64,000 nt of DNA from Sitta carolinensis (GCA_032173965.1 CM063283.1:78680743-78744742); one strand, 5' to 3'. Counted from the stretch's first letter, positions 51,394-64,000 are shown. A program made the numbers and translations. The notes: a model not told the origin generated them from the sequence alone.

Positions 51394-51490
51394 CACAAAA
51401 ACCCCCCACAAAATAATCAAAATCAACCCCCAAAACAACAAAAGAATTCCCCAAACAAACACAAACCCTTAAAACAAATAACTTAAAATT
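51394..51490. repeat. A/C-rich low-complexity tract
   Basis: About 97 bp are almost wholly A and C on the plus strand, with several C4-C6 blocks separated by A-runs and hardly any G. This is marked strand asymmetry without a clean repeat unit. Confidence 0.85.
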
Positions 51491-54400
51491 TCTGCAGTCT
51501 GGCGTTTGGACCATATATTTCCTATTCTAAAAAGTCTGCATTATTGTCATTTAATTCCTCTGAGCTAGGAACTTGACAATGCTTTTCACCTGTGGTGAAT
51601 TAAAAGAATCCAGAAACTACTATTTCTTCTCAAGTTTCTCCTATCTTTTCTTAAGGACTCTTAGTTTGACATAGTCCACTATGTTGAAGTTAATATGATG
51701 TCCCACAGATGGGACAGAATAAGAAATATATACATGCAATCAAATGGCTAGTAAATTTTAACTACTGTTTTAAGCTGCCCTGACTCAATCACCAATTCAT
51801 ATCCCTATGTACTGAGGCCAGTAACTGAAAATTTTGAAATCTAATGCATGTCTTTAACATATTTAATCCTTAAACACCTTTAATCTCTTCCTTAAATATA
51901 AGACAAGAATCAAACAAAGGTGTGACTCTACAAATATGGTCAAATATACATTTATTGAAAATATAAGAAAGTGCATATTCATTGAGGTTCAGTAAGGACA
52001 TAGCATTACTTTGTTGTTTTTCTTTTCAGAAATTGAGTGACAATTCCCCTGAGGAAAACAAGGTAGTTCAAAATAGCATTTAACAAGCTAGTAAATAAAC
52101 AGAACTACTGCCTTGCTTCATGTGGAAATTAGTCTATTAGATATGCAGGCAACATGATTTCCATGGTTACAAATGACCTGCTAATCTCTTAAATTATCCA
52201 GTCATCACGAACAACAAGCCTACTAAATAATTATACTAAAATGCAATAACTGATTCCAACAGTATTTTGGAAGTGAAATTCTCCCAGAGAGAGGAGTTTT
52301 TTACCTGGTAAAAAGTTGCCCCACTATTTCAATGTAAACTCAAAAAACGGCTTTCTTTGAAACAGTTTACCATGGACAATTTAATTTTAAATAACATTTT
52401 ATCCATTCTGTTAATATTGTAGGTAAGAAAAACAGTAACCTATAGGGCAGGATGAGAGGTCTGTTTTATTTGAGCACAAAGTGAAAACTCAGTTAATATA
52501 GATTTGAATGTTTCTTGTTGCAAGGACACAATGTGTATTAGCCTAATGCATTTCTATTTCTGGTGTTTTTACTGCTAATAGTCACAATTTTCCATAAAGT
52601 AAATCAATTCTGTTTGCTTAAATTGAGTGCAGTTTGTCTATTTGAAGGAAAATAAACCAAACAAAAATTATATGGCTTTTGAATGATCACTTCATCACAT
52701 ATGAAATTCAGAAATTTGCTCAGAATTTTCTAAATCCAGTGTAAATATAAAACTGTTCTGAAGTGGCAACAGGAAAATTTCTTCATGGTCTCTTACATTA
52801 GATTGATACATGTATGCAATGACTGCTATGGAATTCATCATCATCATTTTTAATGAAGTGGTAAGTCTGCTTTGCTATTTGACCTAAAGACAGAGCAAAA
52901 CCATTTTGCTAATGACTGATTCTTTGTATACTACTTTTCATTGTAATTAATCCCAAATGCTTGTCAAGGTCAGTCCTCCCTTAATGTCTCTATTATAAAA
53001 CACTGCAACTCCATTAACCTCATTTTTCCTCTTTTTGGGATCCTTAATCAGCAAACTGCTGCACACTTGAGTTATTTTATCAGCAAACTTCCATAACTTT
53101 ACCACAGGCATATAATATTTAATGTTTTTAAAGCCTCAGCACCTTCTAATCTTTGCTGTATGAGAATTATTTCTTTCATTTAAACATACTGCTGCAGATA
53201 CAAACTAAGTCTGTATCCCTTACAAATGAAAATAGATGGTTTGGTTCCACAGTAAACTTTAGCTCCAAATTTAAAGAGAAGTCAAAGAAGTTGAAATATT
53301 TTACAATGTGAAATTCCTGGGGCCTGACTTGAGTGCTGGATAGAAGTAATAGTATTCAATTTAAGTGAATTGACAGCTGATTTCACTGTGATTTAAGATA
53401 ACAATGTGATTCTATTTTGACTTGATTGTCTAGATTTCATTAGAATCTCTTTAACTTGCCCTATTTAATAACAGAGTTATATTTTTAATCAATGCTAGAA
53501 ATATGAGAGCTAAGGTCTTTTCCTCACATTTTATAACATGATTTTTCTTTTTGCCAGTCTTTCTTATTTTCCCCCTTTTCAATTTACACTTTTACAAGTA
53601 CTTTTAGAGAATGTACTCTCTTTCCCAATTTACTTGGACAATATTACCTTTCATGTGAAATTTTTCACTGTGTCTTAGTCAAATTTTGTTCTTGTTTGGT
53701 TTGTTGTTTTGTTTTTTTTTTTCCCCAAAGCAGAACCACCTTTTCCCAAAATGCTTTTCTAGCAGTTTAACCTTTCAGTAGTGTTTTTAACATCATTGTC
53801 CTTTTCCCTTAATCCTAGGAACTTTTATCAATCGTGTTTTTTTCTGTGCATTCACCAAAACATGGGGGAAAAGTAATTAATAAATAGCACAGCATGGCTC
53901 CTGTTCTAGTCTTCTAAGTTGCCACTGATGAGCTGATATAAAGTTTGGGATATGGTGAATCTGTACAATGTTGCTCTTATCTTTCAGAAAAGCCTGCATC
54001 AGTAACTGATAATGCTGGAAATTACATGTAATTGTATTTCTCTGGACTTATCCAAAAGGCTAATTATACTTGTGAAATTTATTGCTTGTATTTCAGCTAT
54101 TTAAATAAACTTTAAAATAGGTTAGAGACATAGCATGTTCATTTATTTGCTGTCCTGAGTCTATATTTCCCACTTTTCCCTACTTAACACAGAAAAGGAG
54201 ATAGTAATTTTACATCTCTAGCTGTATTATCTATTCTATCTGTAATTTCTATATAATCTATCATACCTTCCATGTATTCTTTTTCTTCTTTGTCATGCAG
54301 GTTGAGAGAGGCAGTATTTTAACCGTTTCAACTTAAGCGCTACTCATTTTATCTTTGTATACTATGTTTATCTTTGTATATGCCCGAGTACTTAATGTAC

Positions 54401-55704
54401 ACCTATTTCTATTTCTCTTTCTCATTCCTATTCAGTGATCTGAACTATTCAACTACATTTCTGCAAAACGTTAACTTTCACAGTTCTTGGAATAATGAAG
54501 GAATCTGCTGTTTGATTTTGCAAAAGGGATGCTTTTATTCATCATAGGTTCTGCTTCTGAGAAAGCCATGTCTGACATTCATAGAACTTAGAGATCTATC
54601 TTTCTTCTAGAGACTATGGTTTCAAATTACAACTTTTTAATTTTTTTTAAAGGGGAATATTTATTTACTGTGTTTTTTTTTATCCCAAAGACTGGTTGAG
54701 GTAAGGGTCTTTCACTGAAAATCACATTTTTATGCTTAATATCTACGGTAGATCTAATCATAAATAAGGTTATATCTGACTCAGACTCAGAAATAACATT
54801 CTGAAGTTTTCACACTATATTTCAAGAGAGGTTTACCACTCTAAAACCTGTCTCTATGATATGTTTCATCTATTTAATCATCTTCATTTTGATCAAGAGT
54901 GAGAACAGGGCTCTGATTAGTCCATCTTTCAGTTATAATGAGGATATATAAACCAGTTATGCAACATGCCTAAAAGGAAGATGTCAGGGTTCAATCACTC
55001 TTAATGGACTTTTTACCCAAAGTAATTTGATTTCAGTTTGTTTGGTCTCAATCAAAATTCAATTATACACTGCATACAGTGAGACTACAGCTGTTTGAAT
55101 TATGTATGCTTTTAATGTAAAAGAAAAATGTCTAGAACGTGAGGTTCATTGAACTTTCCCACTGAAGGATATCTAAGAATTACTGAGAGAGGAGGGTGGA
55201 AGTCAGAGTTTTAACACTTCATTGAAGCAAAGAGATGTTTATTAGTCTATTCACTTCTAAACGTGAACAAATACTACAACAAAGACATATTTTCTTGTCT
55301 ATGAAAGGGAAAGAAACTTTATTCCAATTAAAGGTTGTCTAGACTGCTTCCTATTTAACAAGAAAGAAAATAAATCTGGGGATGAAATGTTAAGCCAGTC
55401 CATATCTTTTGAAAGGCTTCAGAGGAAAGATTGACTATTAAAACAAATATAGACCATTAAAAGAAAGAAAATATACTGTCCAATTGCTGTATAATTTATT
55501 AAGACAGAGCAGACAGAAGTTCTAAAAGACAGAACTTTTATAACAACCTTAGGATTTTTCTAAAGATTTATCACTGAGTTGTCTATTTTAGATACTAACT
55601 GTCAATATTTGCATATATACCGTAAGCTGTCTTGAAGAAGGCATAATTTACAGTGATAGAAAAACAACAAAACATTCAATCAATTCTATTTTGAAAATTA
55701 AGAA
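51491..55704. other. AT-rich gene-free stretch
   Basis: No open frame of note, no repeat family and no RNA gene is recognised in over 4 kb. A tandem-like atctttgtata pair lies near 54,349-54,380. The lack of transposons could reflect age or constraint; this cannot be decided here. Confidence 0.5.
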
Positions 55705-56215
55705 AATATGGACTGGATGAACAGATCATTGGATGGGTTAAATGTTGGTTGGACAAGGAGGCTAAAAGGGTAGCAGTTGTTGGCTTAATATTTGGTTGGC
55801 AGCCAATAACAAATAAACAGCCCAAGGGGTCTTCTAGGGAATAATAGCAGCTGGACTGTTATTATTCAATTCTCCTCTGAATTATGAAATGGACTGCACC
55901 CTCAGCACTTTTTTAAATGGTACCAAATTAGGATAAAAAGTTGTAGTGCCAAATTACAGAATTCAGTTGTTTGGGACCATGATAAAGTTTGTAACTGGAC
56001 TCAGCAGAAAATGTGAGAAATTCAGTAATAAAAGATGCAAAATTCTGCAGAGGAAATTATAAAAGAATAAAAAATCCCATGAATCTGTATAGCTGGGAAG
56101 GAACTGACTTAATAATATGCACGCTGAGAAAGACACAGGTTATTCACATTAACTAGCAATGTTCTGCCCTCATGAGCATTCCAAAACCACAGTGGGTTGA
56201 AAGAGGGAGTGTAGT
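55705..56215 (+). mobile_element. Ancient CR1 reverse-transcriptase relic
   Basis: This is highly decayed CR1 ORF2 on the plus strand. Recognisable steps are a GW.LDK.A.RVAV.G...GWQP.T segment at about 55,735-55,810, a degraded P.GS turn, then 'atggactgcaccctcagca' (M-D-C-T-L-S, the segment before the catalytic box) at about 55,890-55,908 and a poor copy of the following strand. Stops and frame changes interrupt it throughout. It has the same order and spacing as the CR1 at 49.6 kb but is far more diverged. Boundaries are approximate. Confidence 0.55.
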
Positions 56216-56699
56216 CAGTAGACTGAGGGAAGTTAATGTCTTCCCATTCAGCGCTGGAGAGGCCAGAAATTTGTGCATCACTCATTCTCAGACTCCAATT
56301 TAGTTTGTCTTCAAACAGGTCAGGCTGGAAATAAATTTTTTTCTATTGTAAGTTTCTTTTGCTTATTTTCTCCCTTTCTCTTAATTTTATCCCATTTTTC
56401 AAATCTGTGTTGACTAAAGTCCTGCTTACACAAGATTCTTTATCCACAAAATACGGAAAGCTTTCAGATGGTGTAGGTTAATAGGCTACCAAACCCTCGT
56501 AATATGTAAGGTTTTTCCTACACCTACACTTCCTTCTGATGAACGAGGTGCAGAACACTTAATCCATTGATTTATACATGCTATCAGGACCCTTCAGGCC
56601 TGTGTGGAACGGACATAATATGGGCTAATGTTAAGATTTAAAATGTAACTGCTCTTTTGGACTTCATTCCCCTCCTTATTTTCTTCACAAAATATGTAT
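56216..56699. other. Unique DNA, no feature seen
   Basis: I recognise no gene or repeat. Confidence 0.5.
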
Positions 56700-56860
56700 G
56701 TATCAATAGTTATATAATTTTTTATTCATACTATATTTTATAAATTTATATATTATTATTTAATTTATGTATTTGTTATATATTTCATACATTCTATTTA
56801 TATATTTATTTATACTTATTTGCATATTTATATATATTTATGTATATTTAATTATGTTAA
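56700..56860. repeat. AT-rich low-complexity block (TTTATA-type)
   Basis: About 160 bp are nearly pure A/T, built from irregular TTTATA, TATTTA and TTATAT words. It has no clean period. Confidence 0.85.
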
Positions 56861-59059
56861 TGTACTCTTCTAGAGAATGGTTTTCAGCTGAGAATTACTA
56901 TCAGGTGAATATTAATGCTTGATGTTAAAGCCTTCCACTTACTAGCAATATAGCTGGTTCCAAAAATTCTATATAAGTTTATATATCAAAGCAGCAGAGA
57001 AAGAAGTAAGAATTTTGGACTAGCTTTTTTAAAAACAGTGTTTGGCAAGCTAGGTGAAAGCAGATACTACAAAACTAGTGGCTTATTCAGAGATTCAGGC
57101 AAAGTGTCAAAATTTGCACTTTTCTTGGAGCTTAGAACTTTGCAACATTGCTTATAAATTAACAAGTACTGACCAGGTGAAAACAGCTATGTTAATTTTT
57201 TTTTTCCCCTCTGTGGATTTTTAGCAGCAGTTAATGCTGCAATCCAGTCAAGCCTTCAAAGAGTAGAGACAGTCTCACATAGAAAAAGCAAGAAATACAG
57301 AATTATCCAGGTGTCATCCTCCCATCTTTTTCTTGTATATCTTTTGACTGCAGACATAGAGTGATTTTGTAAAATACTCTATTGTCAGGTTCGATTTGAT
57401 TTTATGACCACTTTCCCCTTGTATGTGATGTGCAGTAATTTATACTAAATAAAAAGTTATAGTGACCACCCTGATACTGAAGACAACAGAACAGTTCTCT
57501 CCTTGGAACACAAAAGCACTGTGCAACTGCAAATGTCATAATGTGGCACCTATTGAGAAATGTTACCACTAAAAGGAGCAACCAGTACACCTGCACTAAA
57601 CTGTTTCAGATTCCTGAGCATAATGCAGCACTAAAATTACATTTTCAAGTACTGGTTTTGGCTGAGACATGTTGGCAGAAGTCCACTTCAGTTTAAAATT
57701 TACTGCTAATAATTGCTGAACTAGGAAGGACTGATATTTTTCATGCTGCTTCTGTTTCAACATTCCCTTGCTGTCAGCACTACCCTTTGTGCTGTTCTAA
57801 GGCAATTCCACATTGGGGAGACTGAGGCAAACCACTTAGTCATCAGCTAAAATAGTGCCACAGAGTTCTTGGGATATTATACCCACAGGGTATAATAACT
57901 CCTCTACCTGCCTAAAATTTCACTTGGATTTTTTTTACTAAGTAAATCCTCACACTTAAGTGCTCCCTAGTATTGACTGCTTTTCTGTGGTTTTGCATTA
58001 ACAGTATGGTGCCATGTGTTCGTGTAATAAGGTGATGAAAGTATATGAAGAGATTAACTTGATTCTTTTTCTTGAAGTTCCTTTTTTTGAACATCAGATC
58101 AGAAAAGAGAAATATGAAAATTCAAATACTTATTTTGAAATTTCAACAGCCAGTTATCTGATGATTCCCAGTCAGAAAGGGTTTGTGTTGTAAATGAAAT
58201 ATTTCTCCATGCTATTTTTAGACATAACCAAGAAAAATATTTCTATTATTTTTTTCTTGCAGACCTTCTTCCACGGCATAAATTATCTTTTCAATAATCA
58301 AATAAATAAGCACATATATCCCTAATCTTTCTTCAGAGATAATTTTTTACTTTTGTCTTCCTTCCCTTCTACATCAACCTTTGTAGCACTCTAACAAAGG
58401 CTTCTATTCAGCAGCCTTCAGGGTGGTTTGCAGGGTTCAAATTCAGCTGTATCTTTTTGTAGCATAGCACCCACTTTGAATCAGAGTGTAAGAAAGTGAC
58501 TGTTATGTCTCTGATTCAGGATGCTCTACCCTGACGTTCAGTTCCATCATCAGTCCATGGCCTCTTGAAAATGTTACGGCTTCTCAAAGGTATGTCATGT
58601 TAAATGCCAACATTTCAGATATGCATTTCTCAGATGCATTAGCCTGACTTTTCCAAGATAAATTTCCCTTTTGTTTTTCTCAGCCTTTGCTTTTATAATA
58701 GCTTTTGAAGTATTTTTTTTTTTCAGAAGGTGTTTGTTCTTCATTCTGCTTTTACTTTATTTATGAATTTCATTAATGTGATTAGCTTTGATTGATTGAC
58801 AAACTACCTGCAGAAGGAAAAGTCAGAGCTGTGTCCTAGTTTAATATATGATTGCCGTCTGAGTATATGACAGCTAGCTGAATAGTGAGCTCCAGAAGGC
58901 ATCTGGAAGATTTGAAAACACCAGTATCTCCATTTTAGAGGATGAAAAATAAGCTAGTATAAAGATTTAGGGAATTTTGGACAGCCTCGATGTGTGCTAT
59001 GGCATGTAACTATAATGTGGCTAGTGTCCAGAGTCATATCCAGAGCAACTGTGACTGTA
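56861..59059. other. Unique AT-rich DNA
   Basis: A 9-bp inverted repeat (GAATCAGAG / CTCTGATTC, 22-nt loop) lies at 58478-58517. There is no exon or repeat family. Confidence 0.5.
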
Positions 59060-59720
59060 TGGAGTAAAAAAGTCATGGCTTTTGAAGCAAGGAACTGCAG
59101 GTGTCAGTTGTGGAGGAGGTCATGAAGTGCCCCGTGCTTGTTTCAACCCAGTGTGATGCTGGGCTGAGCAGCCTATCCCCGGCCTAGAGTGCAGCCAGAC
59201 AGGGAACACTGTGGTGCATTTTTAAGGGAGAACAGCAGGCCCGAGGAATTGGTGAGGCTGTGGAGATATGAATAACGCGAGAGTTTTAGGAAGACATGGT
59301 AGAAAAGATGCTAAGGAGGAGACAGCTAAGGGCAAGGCTGGAGATACTGTCCTGGAAAAAGGTGACCCTTTGGCTTAGCGATGCCTCATGGGTTGGGAAC
59401 TCTGGCTGGGAAGGATGACTCTTGTCAGGGAAGGATCACTCCTAAGGGACTCAAGCCTTTGGAGGATGCACGTTAAGGCATAGAGACTGCTGAGAAACTG
59501 TGTGGCCATGGGTGACCCCTGCTGTGACACACACCCTGAAGAGTTGCAGCTATGGATGACCCACACTGAGGCAGGGGCGCCTCTGAAGCCAGTAGCCTGT
59601 CAACAACAGATGTCAGAGCAGTGGAAAATGAAGAAGCCCAAGGCAGTGGAAGAGACAGAGGCATGGAGCAGCATATAAAACCCCCCGTGCTTCCTGTGTG
59701 CAGCCCATGTCAAACATGAG
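59060..59720 (+). mobile_element. Probable ERVL leader (internal, non-coding) fragment
   Basis: This GC-richer block contains tandem segments of the type '...gcaggggcgcctctgaag...' and 'gatgacccac'. They resemble the repeat-bearing leader between the 5' LTR and gag of avian ERVL elements. No gag, pol or env frame and no adjoining LTR is seen, so it would be an isolated remnant. The frames of 63 codons on the minus strand are shadows. The match is from memory of the family and needs a repeat-library check; another GC-rich repeat is possible. Confidence 0.45.
59448..59588 (+). repeat. Diverged tandem repeat, three 47-bp units
   Basis: Units are 59448-59494, 59495-59541 and 59542-59588, all exactly 47 bp. 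The last two are clearly alike (a ctg-c-atggatgaccc core and a c-ctgaag end); the first is weaker. Earlier sequence from about 59,395 may hold another degraded unit. Confidence 0.65.
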
Positions 59721-60996
59721 AGAAAATTAGACTAGGAAAGGGTAAAAAAAATAAGTTATGTTTTTTGTTGGGTCATCCCAGCCCAGTACCCAAATCAATG
59801 ATGTGAATATTGTGTCAATGAATAATACATTAAAAGAAGTAAAATTACAAAATTGATGTTTTGTTCCTGCTGATGTTGGATCTAGTGCAGAATTGTCTGA
59901 GAAGCAAAGGGAAAAGATCTAGGCTGAAGGGGAACCTCCAAAAGTGATGGGTTGGAATTTGGCAGGGGGAAAATGATGTACTTAACACATTCATTGTGGC
60001 AAAAATTAGGGCATGTTGATAATGGGCCTCCTTTTTCAGTCAAGAATCCTTGCACCAAGTAGCATTCGTATTATTCAGTATTAGTAACTTCTAATACTAG
60101 TACACAGTATTAGCTGCTACAGTATTGCAAAAGTAGAGTACAAAGGGTGCATGATGAAGCTAAAACTAAGCCCTGCTTCTCTTTTTGTTTGTGACTTCTT
60201 ATATTAATAAGATTTTTTTACGTGCATTCTAATAGATTCAAAATAATTTCTACACCAAATCCTGAGCAAATAAATTGCAGTACTGACTGTATCTAAAGTT
60301 ATGCAAGAATATATTAAGGAAATATAAAAATGAGCAATATAACATTCCGATGGAGTGCAACATAATTTTATACTATAAATTTTCCTTATTAAGAAACACA
60401 GTGAACAGTGTTGAATGAAATGAAGAAACTTTTTATTTTCTCTTTCCACATGGTGCTTTGGAATGACGATTCATAAACACAGAAGTTCTGAGTAGTGTCT
60501 AAGAGCTGTTCTTTTGAAAATAACCATATGTGGCTTTAAAATGCCCCATCCACTTTTTTTTCAGGCAGTGTTCTTCACGGCCTCTGAAAGCTCTACATAA
60601 TGAAATTAGGATGAAAAAATATAAATGAAGCTGCTGGTTTCATTAAATAGCAAATGGAAAGACAGCTGCCAGATTGATATACAAGTCGAATCCTCTGTGT
60701 GTGCTGTGATTTGCAAGTAGAATGCTGTTAGTGTATTAGCTCCTAAGTGTTTCAGTGTCACATATCTAAAAGCTATATCTAGCAGGTAAAAAACCACATT
60801 TATTGTGAAATAATAATATCAAAAGGAAAATCCACTTAATCTTCCACTTCATGAAACCTCACAATTCATCTTCTCTGGGAATGCTGCATTAGTTAACTTC
60901 TCACAACTGTTTCAATCTCTAAAATTTTCATTTCTGGAATACCAAATTTTCACTCCTTTAATGTACAATATTTGGAGGCCTTGTGTTTTTGTTTTG
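59721..60996. other. Unique AT-rich DNA
   Basis: It contains three 8-mers in alternating orientation, AGTATTAG (60077-60084), CTAATACT (60091-60098) and AGTATTAG (60106-60113), which can form two competing hairpins. No gene is seen. Confidence 0.5.
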
Positions 60997-61020
60997 TTTT
61001 TTTTTTTTTTTTTTTTTTTT
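60997..61020. repeat. T24 homopolymer
   Basis: Twenty-four consecutive T, preceded by TTTTTG and TTTTG steps, are followed by CATTTCAG. This is a length-variable site. Confidence 0.97.
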
Positions 61021-64000
61021 CATTTCAGAAAGTGCACTCAAAATAAGTTTACCATTGCTAACCAAGACCTTATTTGATATTAGTAAATGAAAGGACTTGC
61101 TGTAGAGTGCATGCTGTACTTCCAAAATTATTTTGAGCCTATTGAGTACATCAGTACTGTAACTTTTGGTTATCCTCAGTTATCTTTCCTATGACCCCAG
61201 GGAGTGAATATAAAACTTCTGGAGCATGCAGAACCCCCAGGTCTACCCAGAGGCATAGTATTACATTAGTACAGCACCACAAGGTTTGGATACCTGCAGG
61301 GAGGGATGGAAAGCCTTTCAGCTCTCTCAGTGGTCCTGCTTTGATGGTGTGCAGGCAAGGTGTGGGTCACAATGTCCTACCTAAGCACGGACTAAACACA
61401 GCCAGACTTGTTCTTGACACTTAATTTACTCGATGTATCATACAATGCTGATCCAGTCCTAGTCAGATCAAGCTGCATCTGTTAAACAGAAACTGTGAAA
61501 TGTGCTTTGTGAATATGATAGGAAAACATGGTCAGGATTAGGGAAAAAGAAATGGGATTCTTTTGTTGATTTGGAGGTATTTTTAATTGAAAAAGGAAAA
61601 AAGCATTGAATATATGATGTCAATATGCGCTGCTGGCAAGCAGGTTTTCTTACATGACTGATATGGTGGTCTTGGGGTTGAAAGCACAGAGGCAGCTGTT
61701 CATGCAGCTTCAGGGAATAGTGGGTGATAAGTATCGAATGATTAGTTTTAATCTAGTTTTGGTTCTAGTCCAGCAGCCTTCAGAAGAAAATCACACAAAA
61801 AATATTTGGTATAGAACAAAGTTCTGTCATCTCTGCTTTCTTTACACTGTAAAGGTAGTATTTGAGTGATGTAGAAATATATATATACTTCAGCAGGTAG
61901 GAAACCCGCACTCGTGTTCTCCAGATGCGGCATTTATCTAAGGCTGGTGAGTAATAGGGAAAACTGGTTTGCACAGTGTGTGGGTTTGACCTTGACTTGA
62001 TGTCCAGGTATCCACCAAAGCGGCTGTCTCACTGCCCTCCACAAATGGACAAAGGGGAGAAAATAAAATAAAAGGTTCAAAACTTGAGATAAGAACAGGA
62101 AGAGATCACTCATTGCTTCCTGCAAGTGGCAGGCCTGTCCTGGAGCCTGCTGGCATTGGCTCTGTCAGACAAAAAACACCCTGCAGTCTCTCCTGCTACC
62201 AAAACCTAGCCATGCGAATCCAAGATACACCAATAATTATGCTGAGAATGTCTCCAGAGCTTTTTCTATTTTAGCTAAAATAAACTAAGAATTTTTTTCG
62301 AAAAGGACAAGAGATGAATGAGCCCAGTGCAAAAGTCCCATCTGGAAATGGAAAGTAATACTGATCTTATCTGGCTGCTTTTCTGTCTGTTGCTAATATA
62401 AATGAGCTCAAAGACCAAGTGTTATGGTGAAGCAGCATTTAGATATCCTAGACCTGATCCTCAAGACTATTTGGATGCCAGTTTACTATGATTTTTCAGG
62501 CTTAGAAGTATAAATCATTTCATAAAAGCCTGTCAGGAAGTGAACCTTGTAAAATACTCCTTTTCCCCCCTGGTGCCTATATTTTTTAGATTAAATTCAA
62601 AAGAGCATCTCTGTGGAAAATGTGGCTTCATTGCGCACCACCTCACCAAAGAACAGGACATTTTTTGATTTGTTAAATTGCCAGGCTAGGAGCTCAAATC
62701 CTGGTAGCTTTAAATAATTTTAATAAGATAAACTTTCTTCAAAATAACTCTTAAAATCAGGATGAATTTTTTAGGTCATTCTGTTAGCTGAGGTAACTGC
62801 AGAATAGTTCAATTGAATAATTTTTTTTTAAAAACCCAACTTTTCATTTTAACTGCAATGTCATTGTGGATGGTGAGAGTCTGAAGTCATACAAACCAGC
62901 AGAACTAGAGAAAGAACCAAAATGCATTTGGTTCTCTTAAATGATAGGAAAATTTGTGACTTTGAGTAAGTTTTCTTAACAGCTATGCTTCAGTCCTTGT
63001 TCTACTTGAAGGTAATGGAGTGTAAAATAATTTCCCATAGAGGACTGACCATGTGAAATGGCAACAGACGAAAGTCACAGTTTTTAAAACCACTGAGGCA
63101 CAGACATTAGTGCAATTTGAGGACTGACGTCTACAAATTACTCAAAGAAGAAAGAGAAGCAAGTTTAGATTATTGCACAATGAAAATTGAGAATAAATAA
63201 GCTTTAGCATCACCTTTTAATAATAAAAATGGGACTATTTTAAAATTTATTAATTTTTTTTCTCACTGAGAAATCTGATGATGCGATTGAGCTGTGGAAT
63301 AAACATGGATGTCAAGTAGTCAAGTGATGGTTCATAGTGTGCACTTCTGGAAATGGAATCTTATACTCTTTCTTCTGCCTGTGTTGTGGAACACCTTAGT
63401 TAAGATTGTTATCTGCACCTTGTTCTTACCTCAGTTATATTTGATTTACATTTGGGTTTTAGCATCTTGTAGCAAATTCTCAGTGCTTTTAAGCTTATCT
63501 TTCATCAACAGGTCTCAAGAATGATAGAAAATTTAAAGTAAATCTATGATGTTTTTACATAAATCACTGTCAAAAAGATAGCTACTTCAGTTAAGCTAAA
63601 AAAAACCCTCAGCCCTTCCAAATCTTATTCCTTATTCTAGAGTAAAGCAAACTCCTTTCTCCCATTCTATTACATTTCTGTTACTGCTACAACATTATTG
63701 AGAAACTTTATAAATTATATTCTTCCATATGAAATCAAGCCTATGAATTCCTTATACAAGGATATCTCTACATTAACACTATTTCTTGGGCAATTTCTAA
63801 GTTTCCTTTAGATTGTGCTACAGAATTCCTGATTAGAAATAGTGGTTTTTGTTTAACAGATTTTGATACACTTTTTGCCTTTGAATTCATCAAATTGATT
63901 TTTTAACCCTTTTCAGCTGTTAACATGTACAACATTCTACACAGTAAGTGCTACAATTTAATTGTATATTACATGAAAAATAAATACATATATTTGCTTT
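61021..64000. other. Unique DNA to window end
   Basis: No exon, RNA gene or repeat family is recognised. A somewhat GC-richer stretch at 61,190-61,420 carries a 77-codon frame, and another at 62,000-62,190 carries a 63-codon minus-strand frame. Neither resembles a known protein. Confidence 0.5.

Noticed and set aside
58478..58517. 9-bp inverted repeat GAATCAGAG/CTCTGATTC
   Set aside because: Several are expected by chance at this arm length and spacing.
60997..61028. Long T-run followed by CATTTCAG, like a strong 3' splice acceptor
   Set aside because: All three downstream frames close by stop codons within about 20 codons and no donor or protein similarity supports an exon. The T-run is better read as a homopolymer.

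Overview
The window looks like AT-rich, gene-free DNA from a bird. The main evidence is its repeats. There are several CR1 LINE fragments, one of them ending in the CR1 3' octamer ATTCTATG. There is a solo LTR of the ERVL type that is common in Neoaves and especially songbirds, and a stretch resembling the tandem-repeat leader of such ERVL elements. A neoavian, probably passerine, genome fits best; the species cannot be named from this sequence. I found no convincing protein-coding exon, tRNA, rRNA, CRISPR array or bacterial-type gene. No open frame outside low-complexity DNA exceeds about 136 codons, and none of the longer frames resembles a known protein. The window is therefore either intergenic desert or the inside of a very large intron.

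Layout. 1-28,900: mostly unique AT-rich DNA with few recognisable repeats. It holds a 101-bp palindromic (AT)37 tract at 4.5 kb, a short CR1 tail at 5.9 kb, a compound (AC)n(AT)n tract at 7.2 kb, a 257-nt uninterrupted purine run at 10.4 kb, a CTCF-like motif at 15.28 kb and a 72-nt hairpin at 15.93 kb. 29,000-31,800: an LTR-rich patch with the ERVL-type solo LTR (29,053-29,623), a second LTR-like sequence with an unusual perfect hairpin (about 30,243-30,712) and a GC-rich unassigned patch with a 12-bp stem hairpin (31.5 kb). 31,800-41,700: unique AT-rich DNA. 41,734-42,370: the best-defined mobile element, a 637-bp solo LTR with TG...CA ends, a perfect 4-bp target duplication (ATTG), an AATAAA signal and a CpG-rich, G-quadruplex-capable 3' part. 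47,100-50,500: three CR1 fragments in mixed orientation. 55,700-56,200: a very old CR1 reverse-transcriptase relic. 59,060-59,720: an ERVL-leader-like stretch with about three 47-bp repeat units. The rest is AT-rich DNA with microsatellites and homopolymers.

There are no genes here to work together. The items of interest are structural DNA (palindrome, triplex-prone purine tract, hairpins), retroelement remnants and possible regulatory sites. I see no evidence of a new multi-gene biological system. All boundaries of diverged repeats are approximate, and family assignments rest on recognition of consensus features, not on a database search.
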